64,000 bases of DNA from Tistrella mobilis (GTDB lineage: Bacteria > Pseudomonadota > Alphaproteobacteria > Tistrellales > Tistrellaceae), in assembly GCF_039634785.1 (NCBI RefSeq), contig NZ_JBBIAB010000013.1:62001-126000 (forward strand). The letters run 5' to 3'. The translations under genes and the position numbers were made by a program. The notes beneath the pieces were generated by a model. It saw nothing but the letters and a program-made list of their open reading frames with translations, was not told the DNA's origin and did not search any database. Within the stretch, counting starts at the first letter, position 1. The number at the start of each line of letters is the position of its first letter. Shown in pieces: positions 54,483-64,000 of the stretch.

Positions 54483-54887
54483 ATGACAGCGCCTGCCCGA
54501 ACCGCCGCCGGGACCGATCGCCGGGATCTCTCCGGTCCCGGCCTCAGGGCCTTCTTCAACATTGCCGCACAGTGGCGCCTCTCCAACGAGCAACAGATGA
54601 CGCTGCTGGGCAGCCCCAGCCGATCCACCTTCTACAAGTGGCGGACCGAGGGCGCGCGCAATCTTCCGAAGGATACGCTGGAGCGGATTTCCTACATCCT
54701 GGGCATCTACAAGGCCCTGCAGCTGCTGCTTCCGGACCCTGACGCGGCCGATGGCTGGGTGGCGCGCCCGAATGCCGCGGCCCCATTCGGCGGCCGGTCG
54801 GCGCTGGACCGGATGCTGTCGGGTCAGGTGGCCGATCTTCTTGCCGTCCGCCAGTATCTCGATGCCGCGCGGGGCGGCTGGAGCTGA
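54483..54887 (+). CDS. Xre/MbcA/ParS-type antitoxin (partner of RES toxin)
   Basis: This 134-residue protein has an HTH-like part (FFNIAAQWRLSNEQQMTLLG, then SRSTFYKWR) and a C-terminal toxin-binding region (LDRMLSGQVADLLAVRQYLDA, about 108-128). It is preceded by AAGGAGG at ideal spacing from the ATG at 54483, which excludes an upstream in-frame start. Its stop overlaps the RES gene start by one base. It should neutralise the RES toxin and repress the operon. Confidence 0.9.
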   Translation: MTAPARTAAGTDRRDLSGPGLRAFFNIAAQWRLSNEQQMTLLGSPSRSTFYKWRTEGARNLPKDTLERISYILGIYKALQLLLPDPDAADGWVARPNAAAPFGGRSALDRMLSGQVADLLAVRQYLDAARGGWS

Positions 54888-55627
54888 TGGATCAGCCGCC
54901 GGATCCGGCCCCGGATCTCCCCTCTCGCAGCCATATTGCCTGGGCGCCGTGCTGGCGCATCATCCCCAGCCGCTTTCCGCCGATTTCACTGTTCGAGCGG
55001 GTCGCCGCACCGGAAGATCTCGATGCGGTCCTTGAACTGGAAGCCATGACCAATCCCCGGCTGAGAGACGAGGTGGGCGAGATCAGTCTGGTCCCCCCCG
55101 GCGAACGGGTCAGCGGCCCGGGATCGAGCATCATCATGGCGGCCTTCACCCACCTCAACCCCGAAGGCAGCCGCTTTTCCGACGGCAGCTTCGGGGTGTT
55201 CTATGCCGCAGCGGCGCTGGAAACCGCCATCGCCGAGACCGTCTACCACCGCGAACGCTTCATGCGGGCAACGGCGGAAAAGGCCATGGACCTGGATATG
55301 CGGGTCTATCTGATCGATCTGGAGGGCGAGCTTCACGACCTGCGCGGCCGGCCGGAGGCGTTCGCCGCCGCCTGTCACCCGACCGACTATTCCGCAGGCC
55401 AGAGCCTTGCCCGGAGGCTGCGCGCAGCCGGTGCAGGCGGCATCGTCTATCACAGCGTCCGGCACGAGACCGGGCTCTGCGCCGCGGTCTTCCGCCCGAA
55501 ACTGCTGTCGAACGGCCGGCAGGAGCGTCATCTCTGCTACCGATGGAACGGTCACCGGATATCCGACATCTACGAGAAGTCGCGGCTGTCGATCGATGCC
55601 GGTCCCCGGCCGGGCGATCGCGGCTGA
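54887..55627 (+). CDS. RES-domain toxin
   Basis: This is a 246-residue protein with the RES family hallmarks: WRIIPSRFPPISLFERVA (about 23-40), an AIAETVYHRE motif with the conserved glutamate (about 109-118) and GIVYHSVRH with the conserved serine (about 182-190). RES toxins are ADP-ribosyl-transferase-like and consume NAD+. The pair with the Xre-like gene is complete and looks functional. Confidence 0.9.
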   Translation: MDQPPDPAPDLPSRSHIAWAPCWRIIPSRFPPISLFERVAAPEDLDAVLELEAMTNPRLRDEVGEISLVPPGERVSGPGSSIIMAAFTHLNPEGSRFSDGSFGVFYAAAALETAIAETVYHRERFMRATAEKAMDLDMRVYLIDLEGELHDLRGRPEAFAAACHPTDYSAGQSLARRLRAAGAGGIVYHSVRHETGLCAAVFRPKLLSNGRQERHLCYRWNGHRISDIYEKSRLSIDAGPRPGDRG

Positions 55628-55668
55628 CCGGATCCGCCCCCTCATAATCCCGACTGCCTTTCCAAGCG

Positions 55669-55697
55669 CCCCGCGCGCCACCATGCGCCTGCAGTTC
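55669..55697 (+). repeat. 29-base duplicate of the treY start region (upstream copy)
   Basis: CCCCGCGCGCCACCATGCGC followed by CTGCAGTTC is identical to 56319-56347, which encodes PRATMRLQF at the start of TreY. The two copies are 650 bases apart and enclose the parD-like gene and the parE relic. No reading frame follows this copy, so it looks like a scar of an insertion or duplication. Confidence 0.85.
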
Positions 55698-55736
55698 CAG
55701 CATGATATGGTTCAGTGATCTGAGGGAGGTCTGCTC

Positions 55737-56003
55737 ATGGCGTCCATGACTGTTTCCATGCCGGAGACGTTGCGTGAATGGGTGCAGCAGCGTATCGAGG
55801 CCGGCCAATACGCCAGTCTCAGCGACTATGTGCGTGATCTGATCCATCAGGATCAAATCCGGACCATGGCAGAGCGTGACGCCGTGCGCGAGAAGATCGC
55901 CGCGGGCATGGCCTCTCTGCGCGCCGGCGAAGGCGTCGATGGTGAGGCCTTTCTTGCCCGGCTTGATGCGGAACTGGCGGAGATGGGCCGGCAGGGCAGG
56001 TAA
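55737..56003 (+). CDS. parD: ParD-like antitoxin
   Basis: This 88-residue protein has the ribbon-helix-helix opening TVSMPETLREWVQQRIEAGQ (about 4-23), SLSDYVRDLI and a helical toxin-binding tail (RLDAELAEMGRQGR). A GGAGG site sits seven bases before the ATG at 55737; a Met three codons later is an alternative. Its toxin partner is reduced to a fragment, so it is now an orphan antitoxin that could still bind its promoter or counter a related ParE. Confidence 0.85.
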   Translation: MASMTVSMPETLREWVQQRIEAGQYASLSDYVRDLIHQDQIRTMAERDAVREKIAAGMASLRAGEGVDGEAFLARLDAELAEMGRQGR

Positions 56004-56082
56004 AACCGAAACCGTCAGGGTCCTGCATGGCAGTCGCAATCTGGACGCCTTGTTTGAGCGTCACCCCCCGCGCATGACATGA
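56002..56082 (+). pseudogene. C-terminal remnant of a ParE-type toxin gene
   Basis: Overlapping the parD-like stop, a second frame reads ETVRVLHGSRNLDALFERH before a TGA at 56080-56082. VRVLHG.R is the typical end of ParE toxins, which normally have about 95 residues; only about 26 codons remain and there is no start. The rest of the gene was deleted. Confidence 0.7.
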
Positions 56083-56308
56083 TCTGTTCTTTCCCGCCCT
56101 CTCAGCCGGACATGAGCAGAAGCGTCTTCTGACCCAGGCGGTCCGGCCCCCTCTGCGCGCGCGGCCCAAGGCTGCACACCACCAGCCCGCCCGACGGAAC
56201 ACGACGCCCGCGCGCCGGTTGACGTCCCGCCGGAGGGCCGCGTCTCAGCGGCCGAATGGTCAGAGGCCGAATGGTAAGGGGCCGAATGGGCAGAGGGCAC
56301 AGAAGATC

Positions 56309-59068
<2,760 letters not shown>

Positions 59069-59256
59069 CCGGTCTGGACCTTCAGCCCGTGCGGGACAGG
59101 GGCCGGCCCACCGCCGCTGTCCGATGCAAGGCGCCGCCACCCGCTGCACGCGCCCTCTACCGTCACCCCCGTAACCTCGCCCGTCAGCCCCTTCCGTCAT
59201 CCCCGCGCCCTCCTCCGTCATCTCCGCGCCCTCCTCTGTCGTCTCCGCCACCTCCT

Positions 59257-59283
59257 CTGTCATCCCCGCGAAGGCGGGGATCC
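59257..59283 (-). repeat. REP-like palindrome, inverse
   Basis: An inverse element with CTGTCATCCCCGCGAAGGCG at its start. It ends a short tandem stretch, as the 8685 copy does. Confidence 0.8.
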
Positions 59284-59353
59284 ACCTTTGCGGTGATCAG
59301 GAGCGGCGCGACGGCGCCCGGGCAGGCGACATTCTTCGGCCGGAGAGCAAGGT

Positions 59354-59381
59354 GGATCCCCGCCTTCGCGGGGATGACGGT
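59354..59381 (+). repeat. REP-like palindrome, forward
   Basis: A perfect forward element (GGATCCCCGCC-TTC-GCGGGGATGACGGT) immediately left of the flank shared by the two CRISPR-like arrays. Confidence 0.85.
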
Positions 59382-59463
59382 GGTGAGGGTGTGGAGGTCC
59401 GGGCAACAACAGCGCCGGACATCAACGGCGCGCCGCGCGCAGTCAGATGGCTGAATCGATCGA

Positions 59464-59484
59464 CAACCCGGGAAGACCGGGTTG
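59464..59484 (-). terminator. Hairpin at the distal end of CRISPR-like array 2
   Basis: CAACCCGG (464-471) and CCGGGTTG (477-484) form the same 8-bp stem as at 300-320 but with loop GAAGA instead of GGGGA. Keeping the stem while the loop changes suggests the structure matters. It lies four bases before the last repeat. Confidence 0.4.
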
Positions 59485-59488
59485 CGGG

Positions 59489-59659
59489 GATTCCATGGCC
59501 GGAGCAAATGGTCAGGGCTTCAAACCGAAAACGGTTCCTACTCCCGGAGTGTGGTGTTTCCATGACCGGAGCAAATGGTCATGGCTTCAAACTGAAAGGA
59601 GAAAATATGACTAGCACGATCGGTTTCCATGACCGGAGCAAATGGTCATGGCTTCAAAC
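59489..59659 (-). CRISPR. Small orphan CRISPR-like array 2 (3 repeats, 2 spacers)
   Basis: The 37-base repeats lie at 59489-59525, 59556-59592 and 59623-59659. They are the same as in array 1 except for GGCTTC in place of GCCTTC near the end, which lengthens the inner dyad to CCATGACC/GGTCATGG. The leftmost repeat is the most degenerate (GATTCC start, CAGGG), as expected of the leader-distal end. Both spacers are 30 bases (59526-59555, 59593-59622). The second reads AAGGAGAAAATATGACTAGC, like a ribosome site and start codon. Orientation and flanks match array 1. No cas genes are in the window. Confidence 0.7.
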
Positions 59660-59801
59660 TCCCCCCCTTCCAACCCCTTGTCAAGAGGTCTCCGAAACGC
59701 CCGATTTCCGTCGGGTCCGGGCTTTTGCATAACGGGTTATGCATCTTGTTTCGTCCTGTCTTATTTCTTAAGATTATCAATAGGATAGCGTTTCCACGAG
59801 G
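59660..59801 (-). promoter_or_regulatory. Leader-like flank of array 2 with palindrome
   Basis: This sequence is homologous to the flank right of array 1: CTTCCAA.CCCTTGTCAAG, TTCCGTCGGGT and the near-perfect palindrome TGCATAACGGGTTATGCA (59726-59743), then an AT-rich tract (about 59745-59795). The end of the esterase gene follows. A leader/promoter function for leftward transcription of the array is inferred from conservation and position. Confidence 0.45.
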
Positions 59802-60794
59802 TTACCCTCTCGCCGTCCGGCTCAGGCGCGCCCCGAAGGCATCCACCACCCGCGCGAAGGCCGCTTCGGCGCCCGCCGACAGGCCGGCATAGCCGGGGAA
59901 GTTGTGGATCATGTCGGGCAGGCGCAGATGGTCGACCGGCACGCCCGCGGCCGCCAGGCGGTCGGCCATGGCGTCGCCCTGGTCGGAGAGCGGGTCGAAG
60001 CCGGCGGTGGCGAGCACGATCGGGCAGGTGCCGGCGACATCCGGCCAGAGCAGGGGGGAGGCGCGGGGGTCGCGGGCGTCTTCGGTGCCGGTCAGCAACA
60101 GATCGCAGAACCAGTCCATGGTGGCGGTGTCGAGGAAATAGCCTCTGCCGAGGGCCGCCATCGACGGATAGCTGACCTCTTCTCCGGCATTCGGGCGGAA
60201 ATCGGTCACGGGATAGAGCGCCAGACCCGCCACCGGCTGCGGGCCGTTCGGGCGGTCGCGGGCGGTGAGTGCCGTGACCAGGGTCAGGCAGCCGCCGGCG
60301 CTGTCGCCCGCAAGCCCGATCGCGGCAGGGTCGGCGCCCCAGGCCGCGGCATCGCCGGCCACCAGGGTGAAAACGTCCCAGGCATCCGCCACCGCCGCCG
60401 GGAAGGGATGTTCCGGCGCCAGGCGGTAATCCGGGGTCAGGACCAGCGCGCCCAGCCGGTCGGCCAGCCAGCGCGACTGGTTGTCATAGGCCGCCGGGTC
60501 GCCGACCACGAAGCCGCCGCCGTGGAAATAGATCACCAGCGGCAGGGCCGTGGCATCGCCCGCCCGCGCCGGCCGGTAGAGCCGGGCATCGATCACCCGG
60601 TCCGGCAGCTCCAGCACATGTTCCGTCATCGCGACCGGCGCTTCGGGGGCGCGGATGCCGCGGATCAGATAGCGCTCGCGATAGGCGGCGCGCGCCTCGG
60701 GCACCGGCAGATCGCGGATGCTCGGCCCGGCGGGGGCCTCAGCGGCGGCCTTCAGCATCGCCCTGAGCGCGGGATCGAGTGCGTCGTCGGTCAT
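59802..60794 (-). CDS. Alpha/beta-hydrolase, HSL-type esterase
   Basis: This 330-residue esterase of the hormone-sensitive-lipase group has the oxyanion motif HGGGF (about 90-94), the nucleophile elbow GDSAGG (about 163-168), a late acidic residue in FDPLSDQGD and the histidine in MIHNFPGY. The natural substrate is unknown; short-chain esters are typical. It faces the paiB-like gene across a 104-base divergent gap, so PaiB may regulate it. Its stop lies just after the leader-like flank of array 2. Confidence 0.88.
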   Translation of the reverse strand: MTDDALDPALRAMLKAAAEAPAGPSIRDLPVPEARAAYRERYLIRGIRAPEAPVAMTEHVLELPDRVIDARLYRPARAGDATALPLVIYFHGGGFVVGDPAAYDNQSRWLADRLGALVLTPDYRLAPEHPFPAAVADAWDVFTLVAGDAAAWGADPAAIGLAGDSAGGCLTLVTALTARDRPNGPQPVAGLALYPVTDFRPNAGEEVSYPSMAALGRGYFLDTATMDWFCDLLLTGTEDARDPRASPLLWPDVAGTCPIVLATAGFDPLSDQGDAMADRLAAAGVPVDHLRLPDMIHNFPGYAGLSAGAEAAFARVVDAFGARLSRTARG

Positions 60795-60898
60795 GCGGGG
60801 AAACTCCGGTCGGAGGGGGGGATATCGCGGCTATTGTGACTTTTATGATATCAAAATACAATATCTGCATTGCCCTCCTCCAATGGATGCCGCCCGCG

Positions 60899-61528
60899 AT
60901 GTACGTGCCCGCCCATTACCGCACCGACGACCCCGCCGCCATTCTGGGCTGGCTGGCCCGCTTCCCCTTCGGCACGCTGGTGACCGCGGGCGCCGACGGC
61001 CTGCCGCTCGCCACCTCGCTGCCGGTGATTACCGAAGGTCAGGACCCCGACGACATCACCGGTCTCACCATCGCCGCCCATATGGCCCGGCGCAACCCCC
61101 ATGCGGCGGCGCTGTCGACCGGCATGCCGGCCCTGCTGGTGGTCAACGGCCCCGATGCCTATATCTCGCCCGCCTGGTATGAAAGCCCGGTCAACGTGCC
61201 GACCTGGGACTATGTCGGCCTGCAGATCCGCGGCCGGCTGACGGTCATCGACGACCGCGACGGCCTGCTCGATCTGATGCGCCGCCAGATCGCCGCCTTC
61301 GAGGCCCGCACCGCCACCGGCTGGACCCTGGATGCGGCACCGGAGCCCCATGTCGACCGGCTGATCCAGGGTGTCGTCGGCCTCCGCATCCGGGTGGAGC
61401 GGATCGACTGCATGCAGAAGCTCAGCCAGAACAAGCCCACCGACCGCCCGACCATCCAGGCCGCACTTCGTGCGTCCGGCAGCGATTACGGGCCGGTGGT
61501 GGCGGGGTTGATGGATCTGGTCAAATGA
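60899..61528 (+). CDS. paiB: PaiB-family FMN-binding regulator
   Basis: This is a 209-residue protein with the PaiB opening MYVPAHYRTDDP, PFGTLVTAGADGLPLATSLP (about 23-42), ISPAWYESP..VPTWDYVGL (about 90-109) and IDCMQKLSQNKPTDR (about 172-186). The family adopts a flavin-reductase-like split barrel and is described as a negative regulator in Bacillus. The ATG at 60899 matches the family start; the frame is open upstream through AT-rich promoter DNA. It is divergent to the esterase and convergent to the formyltransferase. Confidence 0.92.
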   Translation: MYVPAHYRTDDPAAILGWLARFPFGTLVTAGADGLPLATSLPVITEGQDPDDITGLTIAAHMARRNPHAAALSTGMPALLVVNGPDAYISPAWYESPVNVPTWDYVGLQIRGRLTVIDDRDGLLDLMRRQIAAFEARTATGWTLDAAPEPHVDRLIQGVVGLRIRVERIDCMQKLSQNKPTDRPTIQAALRASGSDYGPVVAGLMDLVK

Positions 61529-61532
61529 CGAC

Positions 61533-61550
61533 TCTTATAACGCTATAAGA
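61533..61550. terminator. Small hairpin between convergent genes
   Basis: TCTTATA (533-539) and TATAAGA (544-550) form a 7-bp stem with loop ACGC in the 36-base gap between paiB and the convergent formyltransferase gene. It is AT-rich and symmetrical, so it may act weakly in both directions. It lacks a GC-rich stem. Confidence 0.35.
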
Positions 61551-61564
61551 CAATTATCTGGGCG

Positions 61565-62371
61565 TCACCCCGTGGCCTCGATCAGCAGGAAACCGTCCAT
61601 GACGGCCAGCGTCACGATTCGTCCGTCATCCGAGACCACCATGCCGGGGGTCAGGCCATGCGCCTCCTGCCAGCCGCGCACCGCCACCGGCCAGCGGGTC
61701 CGCCCCTCCCCTTCCTTCCAGGCGACGAGCCCCGGACCGAAGGCGCGCCAGTGGTGCAGCGCATCACCCACCCGGGTCGTCGGCCCGATGGTGAAGACCC
61801 CGGGGTGGCTCGCCGGCCAGCGGCCGGTTGCGGGCTGCGGCACCGCCGCCGCCCAGGCGCGTGGAAAATCCGCCAGGATCGCGGCCATCATCTGCGCCGA
61901 TCGCCAATAGGTCCGCGCGAACACCGTGTGCAGATCATCGGTGGCGGTCAGGGTCATCGGCTCCTGCGCCAGAATATCCCCGGCATCGGCCTCTGCCGTC
62001 AGCTTGTGAACAGTGATCCCCGCCGATGCCGGGTGGGTCGCGAGGATCCATTGCACAGGGGCGGGTCCGCGCCCGTCAGGCAGCAGGCTTGGATGGATGT
62101 TGACCGCAGGCAGGGCCGGATCGACCGGTACCAGCCATGGATAGCCGACCACCACCACCAGCCCGGTGCCGGTCTGCCGCAGCATCGCCAGATCATCGCG
62201 GCGGAACCGATGGAAGAAGACCGGGCAATGATGTTCCGCGGCAAGCGCTGCGGTGATCTCGCCGATCTGACCACCGCCCGCCGTCCATATCGAGGTCAGA
62301 ACATGGCCGCCGGCACGCAGCATGGCAGCCCAGCTGCCATCGACACCGCCCAACAGCGCAATTCTCATCAT
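61565..62371 (-). CDS. Formyltransferase-family protein (Fmt-like)
   Basis: This 268-residue protein resembles methionyl-tRNA formyltransferase: the catalytic segment NIHPSLLPDGRGPAP (about 89-103), with the conserved Asn and His, and DAGDILAQE (about 128-136). A short C-terminal domain (about 185-265) follows. Too short and divergent to be the housekeeping Fmt, it more likely formylates an amino group in a sugar or peptide natural product. Its 4-base overlap with the ABC exporter gene suggests that the two act in one biosynthesis or export pathway lying to the right of the window. Confidence 0.82.
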   Translation of the reverse strand: MMRIALLGGVDGSWAAMLRAGGHVLTSIWTAGGGQIGEITAALAAEHHCPVFFHRFRRDDLAMLRQTGTGLVVVVGYPWLVPVDPALPAVNIHPSLLPDGRGPAPVQWILATHPASAGITVHKLTAEADAGDILAQEPMTLTATDDLHTVFARTYWRSAQMMAAILADFPRAWAAAVPQPATGRWPASHPGVFTIGPTTRVGDALHHWRAFGPGLVAWKEGEGRTRWPVAVRGWQEAHGLTPGMVVSDDGRIVTLAVMDGFLLIEATG

Positions 62372-63999
62372 ATGTCCTCCCGCACCACCGGTGATCGGCC
62401 ACTGGCCAGCGTGATCACGGTATCGCCCGGCCGGATCACCCCCGGCCGGTGGGTGACCGCAATCACCGTCACCCGATCGACAATCTGGCGGATACCGTCG
62501 AGAATATTCTCCTCCGTCGCCGGGTCGAGCGCGGAGCCCGCCTCGTCGAGCAGCAGCACGGCGGGGTCGCCATAAAGCGCACGGGCGATGGCAATCCGCT
62601 GACGCTCCCCACCCGACAGGCGGAAACCCCGCTCCCCCACCACGGTTTCAAGCCCGGCCGGCATGGCCTGGACGCGCTCAAGCATCCGGGCCGCAGCCAG
62701 CGCCGCATTCAGCCGCCCCTCGTCGAGGAGCCGGCCGAAGGTCACATTCATCGCCACGCTGTCCGCGATCAGGACCGGCTCCTGCGGGACGATGCCCACG
62801 ATCGCGTACCAGGCCTCCGGGTCGATCCCGGCCAGATCCGTACCGTCGATCAGGATCCGCCCGGTGCCAGGTTCCAGCGCCCGGGTCAACAATCGCATGA
62901 AGGTGGTCTTGCCTGCGCCGGTCTCCCCCATGATCCAGGTGACATGGCCGCGCCGCGCCGTCGCCCGAAGCCCCGACAGCCCCCGCCCGTCGGCATGAAC
63001 ATAGCCGAGATGATCGAAAGTGACGGCCCCGTCGCGGATCACCAGCGGTTGCGCATGGAGCCGGATCGGCATTTCCGGCGCCTGCCACATGCGCAACAGC
63101 GGCCGCAGCCGCGCCAGCGAACGAACCACGTCATCAATCGCATGGCCGGCGGCCTCGAAAGGCTGATTGAGCTGCAGAAGCAGGGTGTTGAACAGCACCA
63201 CCTCGCCGATGGTGAGCTGCCCTGCCCGCCAGGCCGGCAGCAGCAGCGCGAAGGTGATGGCGATCTGCAAGGCCAGCGCCACGCCATATATGGCGGCATA
63301 GGCGATCCGCCGCCGGCAATAGGCAGCCCAGCGATCCAACAGCCCGTGCATCTGCCTTTGATGATGATCGCGCGCCCAGGCGGTGCCTCCCACCTGCCGC
63401 ACCGCCTCTACGGCGCCGATTACATTGCCGAAGACCTGCGCCACCTGCTGATCGGCATCGATCGCTGCATCCAGATGCCCGCGCGTGCGTGACGCGGCCA
63501 GCCAGGTAACACCGGTGAAGGCCAGGCCATAGGCCGCGACAATGGCGGCGATCGCGGGGGTCACGGCAGCACCGAGCATCACGATCGTGGCCAGGAACTG
63601 CACCAGGCCCGTCAGAAGCACCCCCGACCCCAGCTGGACAACGACGTTCATCGCCATGGCACCCCGCGCCTGGGCCTGCCGGATCGCGACGATGTTGTTG
63701 TCGACGAAGAATGCCGGGGTCTTACGCATCAGCCGCTCGAAGAAGGCGATGCTGATCGTCGAGGATATGCGTTCCGCACCCATATAGCCCAGATACTCGA
63801 CCGCATGCCTGACGACCAACCCGCACCCCAGCAGCAACGCATATGCCGCCACCATCGCCAGCAGATCCTCTGCACGCCCGGCCACCAGATCATCGATCAG
63901 CCGGGCGAAGAGCCAGGGCACCAGCACCATGAGCAGCGCAGACACCACCGCCAGCGCCGCGACCGGCACAAGCGATGCAAGCACGCCTCGCAGGCCGGC
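62368..63999 (-). CDS. ABC exporter, fused membrane and ATPase domains (5' end outside window)
   Basis: At least 543 residues are visible and the frame is open to the window edge. A membrane domain of about six segments (residues about 1-290 from the GTG at 63984) is followed by a nucleotide-binding domain with Walker A GETGAGKTT, the signature LSGGERQRIAIARAL and Walker B AVLLLDEAGSALD. This is a half-transporter that would dimerise to export a lipid, peptide or other product. The GTG at 63984 may not be the true start, because the coding frame continues beyond it. It is coupled to the formyltransferase gene. Confidence 0.88.
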   Translation of the reverse strand, partial: AGLRGVLASLVPVAALAVVSALLMVLVPWLFARLIDDLVAGRAEDLLAMVAAYALLLGCGLVVRHAVEYLGYMGAERISSTISIAFFERLMRKTPAFFVDNNIVAIRQAQARGAMAMNVVVQLGSGVLLTGLVQFLATIVMLGAAVTPAIAAIVAAYGLAFTGVTWLAASRTRGHLDAAIDADQQVAQVFGNVIGAVEAVRQVGGTAWARDHHQRQMHGLLDRWAAYCRRRIAYAAIYGVALALQIAITFALLLPAWRAGQLTIGEVVLFNTLLLQLNQPFEAAGHAIDDVVRSLARLRPLLRMWQAPEMPIRLHAQPLVIRDGAVTFDHLGYVHADGRGLSGLRATARRGHVTWIMGETGAGKTTFMRLLTRALEPGTGRILIDGTDLAGIDPEAWYAIVGIVPQEPVLIADSVAMNVTFGRLLDEGRLNAALAAARMLERVQAMPAGLETVVGERGFRLSGGERQRIAIARALYGDPAVLLLDEAGSALDPATEENILDGIRQIVDRVTVIAVTHRPGVIRPGDTVITLASGRSPVVREDI

Positions 64000-64000
64000 T

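Larger units (their letters stand above)
59069..59488. repeat. REP-rich region between treY and CRISPR-like array 2
   Basis: This region has no gene. It contains about four diverged 24-base units of the kind CCGTCATCTCCGCGCCCTCCT (59194-59256), an inverse REP (59257-59283) and a forward REP (59354-59381). From about 59395 on it aligns with the sequence left of array 1: both contain CCGGACATCAACGGCGCGCC, a GGCTGAATCGA stretch and the CAACCCGG...CCGGGTTG hairpin. Confidence 0.75.

Overview
The window looks like one arm of a chromosome or large plasmid of a GC-rich (about 70% by eye) alphaproteobacterium. A Rhodospirillales-type organism such as Tistrella would fit, but this is a guess from gene families, tightly overlapping genes and abundant REP-like palindromes. 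No tRNA or rRNA was seen.

Layout. (1) 1-854: the tail of an unknown gene, then a small orphan CRISPR-like array (325-573) with an AT-rich leader-like flank. (2) 855-8158, minus strand: a VgrG cargo operon made of a VgrG with a long C-terminal extension, two paralogous exported or membrane proteins, a glycine-zipper candidate toxin, its small partner, and a separate membrane protein upstream. (3) 8915-39429, minus strand: a complete type VI secretion system (T6SS), tssABC-tssC2-tagJ-tssE / tssFGH-fha-tssJ / tssKLM-tagF-pppA-ppkA-vWA-tagT-tagS-tagR. It includes the threonine-phosphorylation control pathway, with PpkA split into separate kinase and vWA genes. Repeat-filled gaps, which share sequence with one another, interrupt the run at tagR/8158, tssJ/tssK and tssE/tssF. 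(4) 39668-40451: a small exported protein and the divergent hcp upstream region. (5) 40452-50080, plus strand: hcp, three unknown proteins, a second vgrG, an Eag-type chaperone and a 1501-residue PAAR-Rhs effector with a nuclease-like tip. (6) 50098-54355: an immunity island with two intact paralogues, three broken copies of the same family, and three unrelated immunity-like genes. (7) 54483-56082: an Xre/RES toxin-antitoxin pair and a parD-like antitoxin with only the end of parE. (8) 56309-59068: treY. (9) 59489-59659: a second CRISPR-like array in the same orientation and with the same flanks as the first, so the two bracket about 59 kb as direct repeats. (10) 59802-63999: an esterase, a PaiB-type regulator, a formyltransferase and a truncated ABC exporter.

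How it works together: TssJLM and TssK-TssF-TssG-TssE form the membrane complex and baseplate, TssB/TssC the sheath, Hcp the tube, and VgrG plus the PAAR-Rhs protein the spike. TssH recycles the sheath. TagT/S/R-vWA-PpkA-Fha-PppA-TagF are expected to gate firing. All 13 core Tss functions are present.

The most unusual signals are the pair of orphan CRISPR arrays around the T6SS region, the graveyard of broken immunity genes behind the Rhs effector, the VgrG cargo operon of unrecognised families, and a toxin-antitoxin relic that landed beside treY and left a 29-bp duplication of treY's start.
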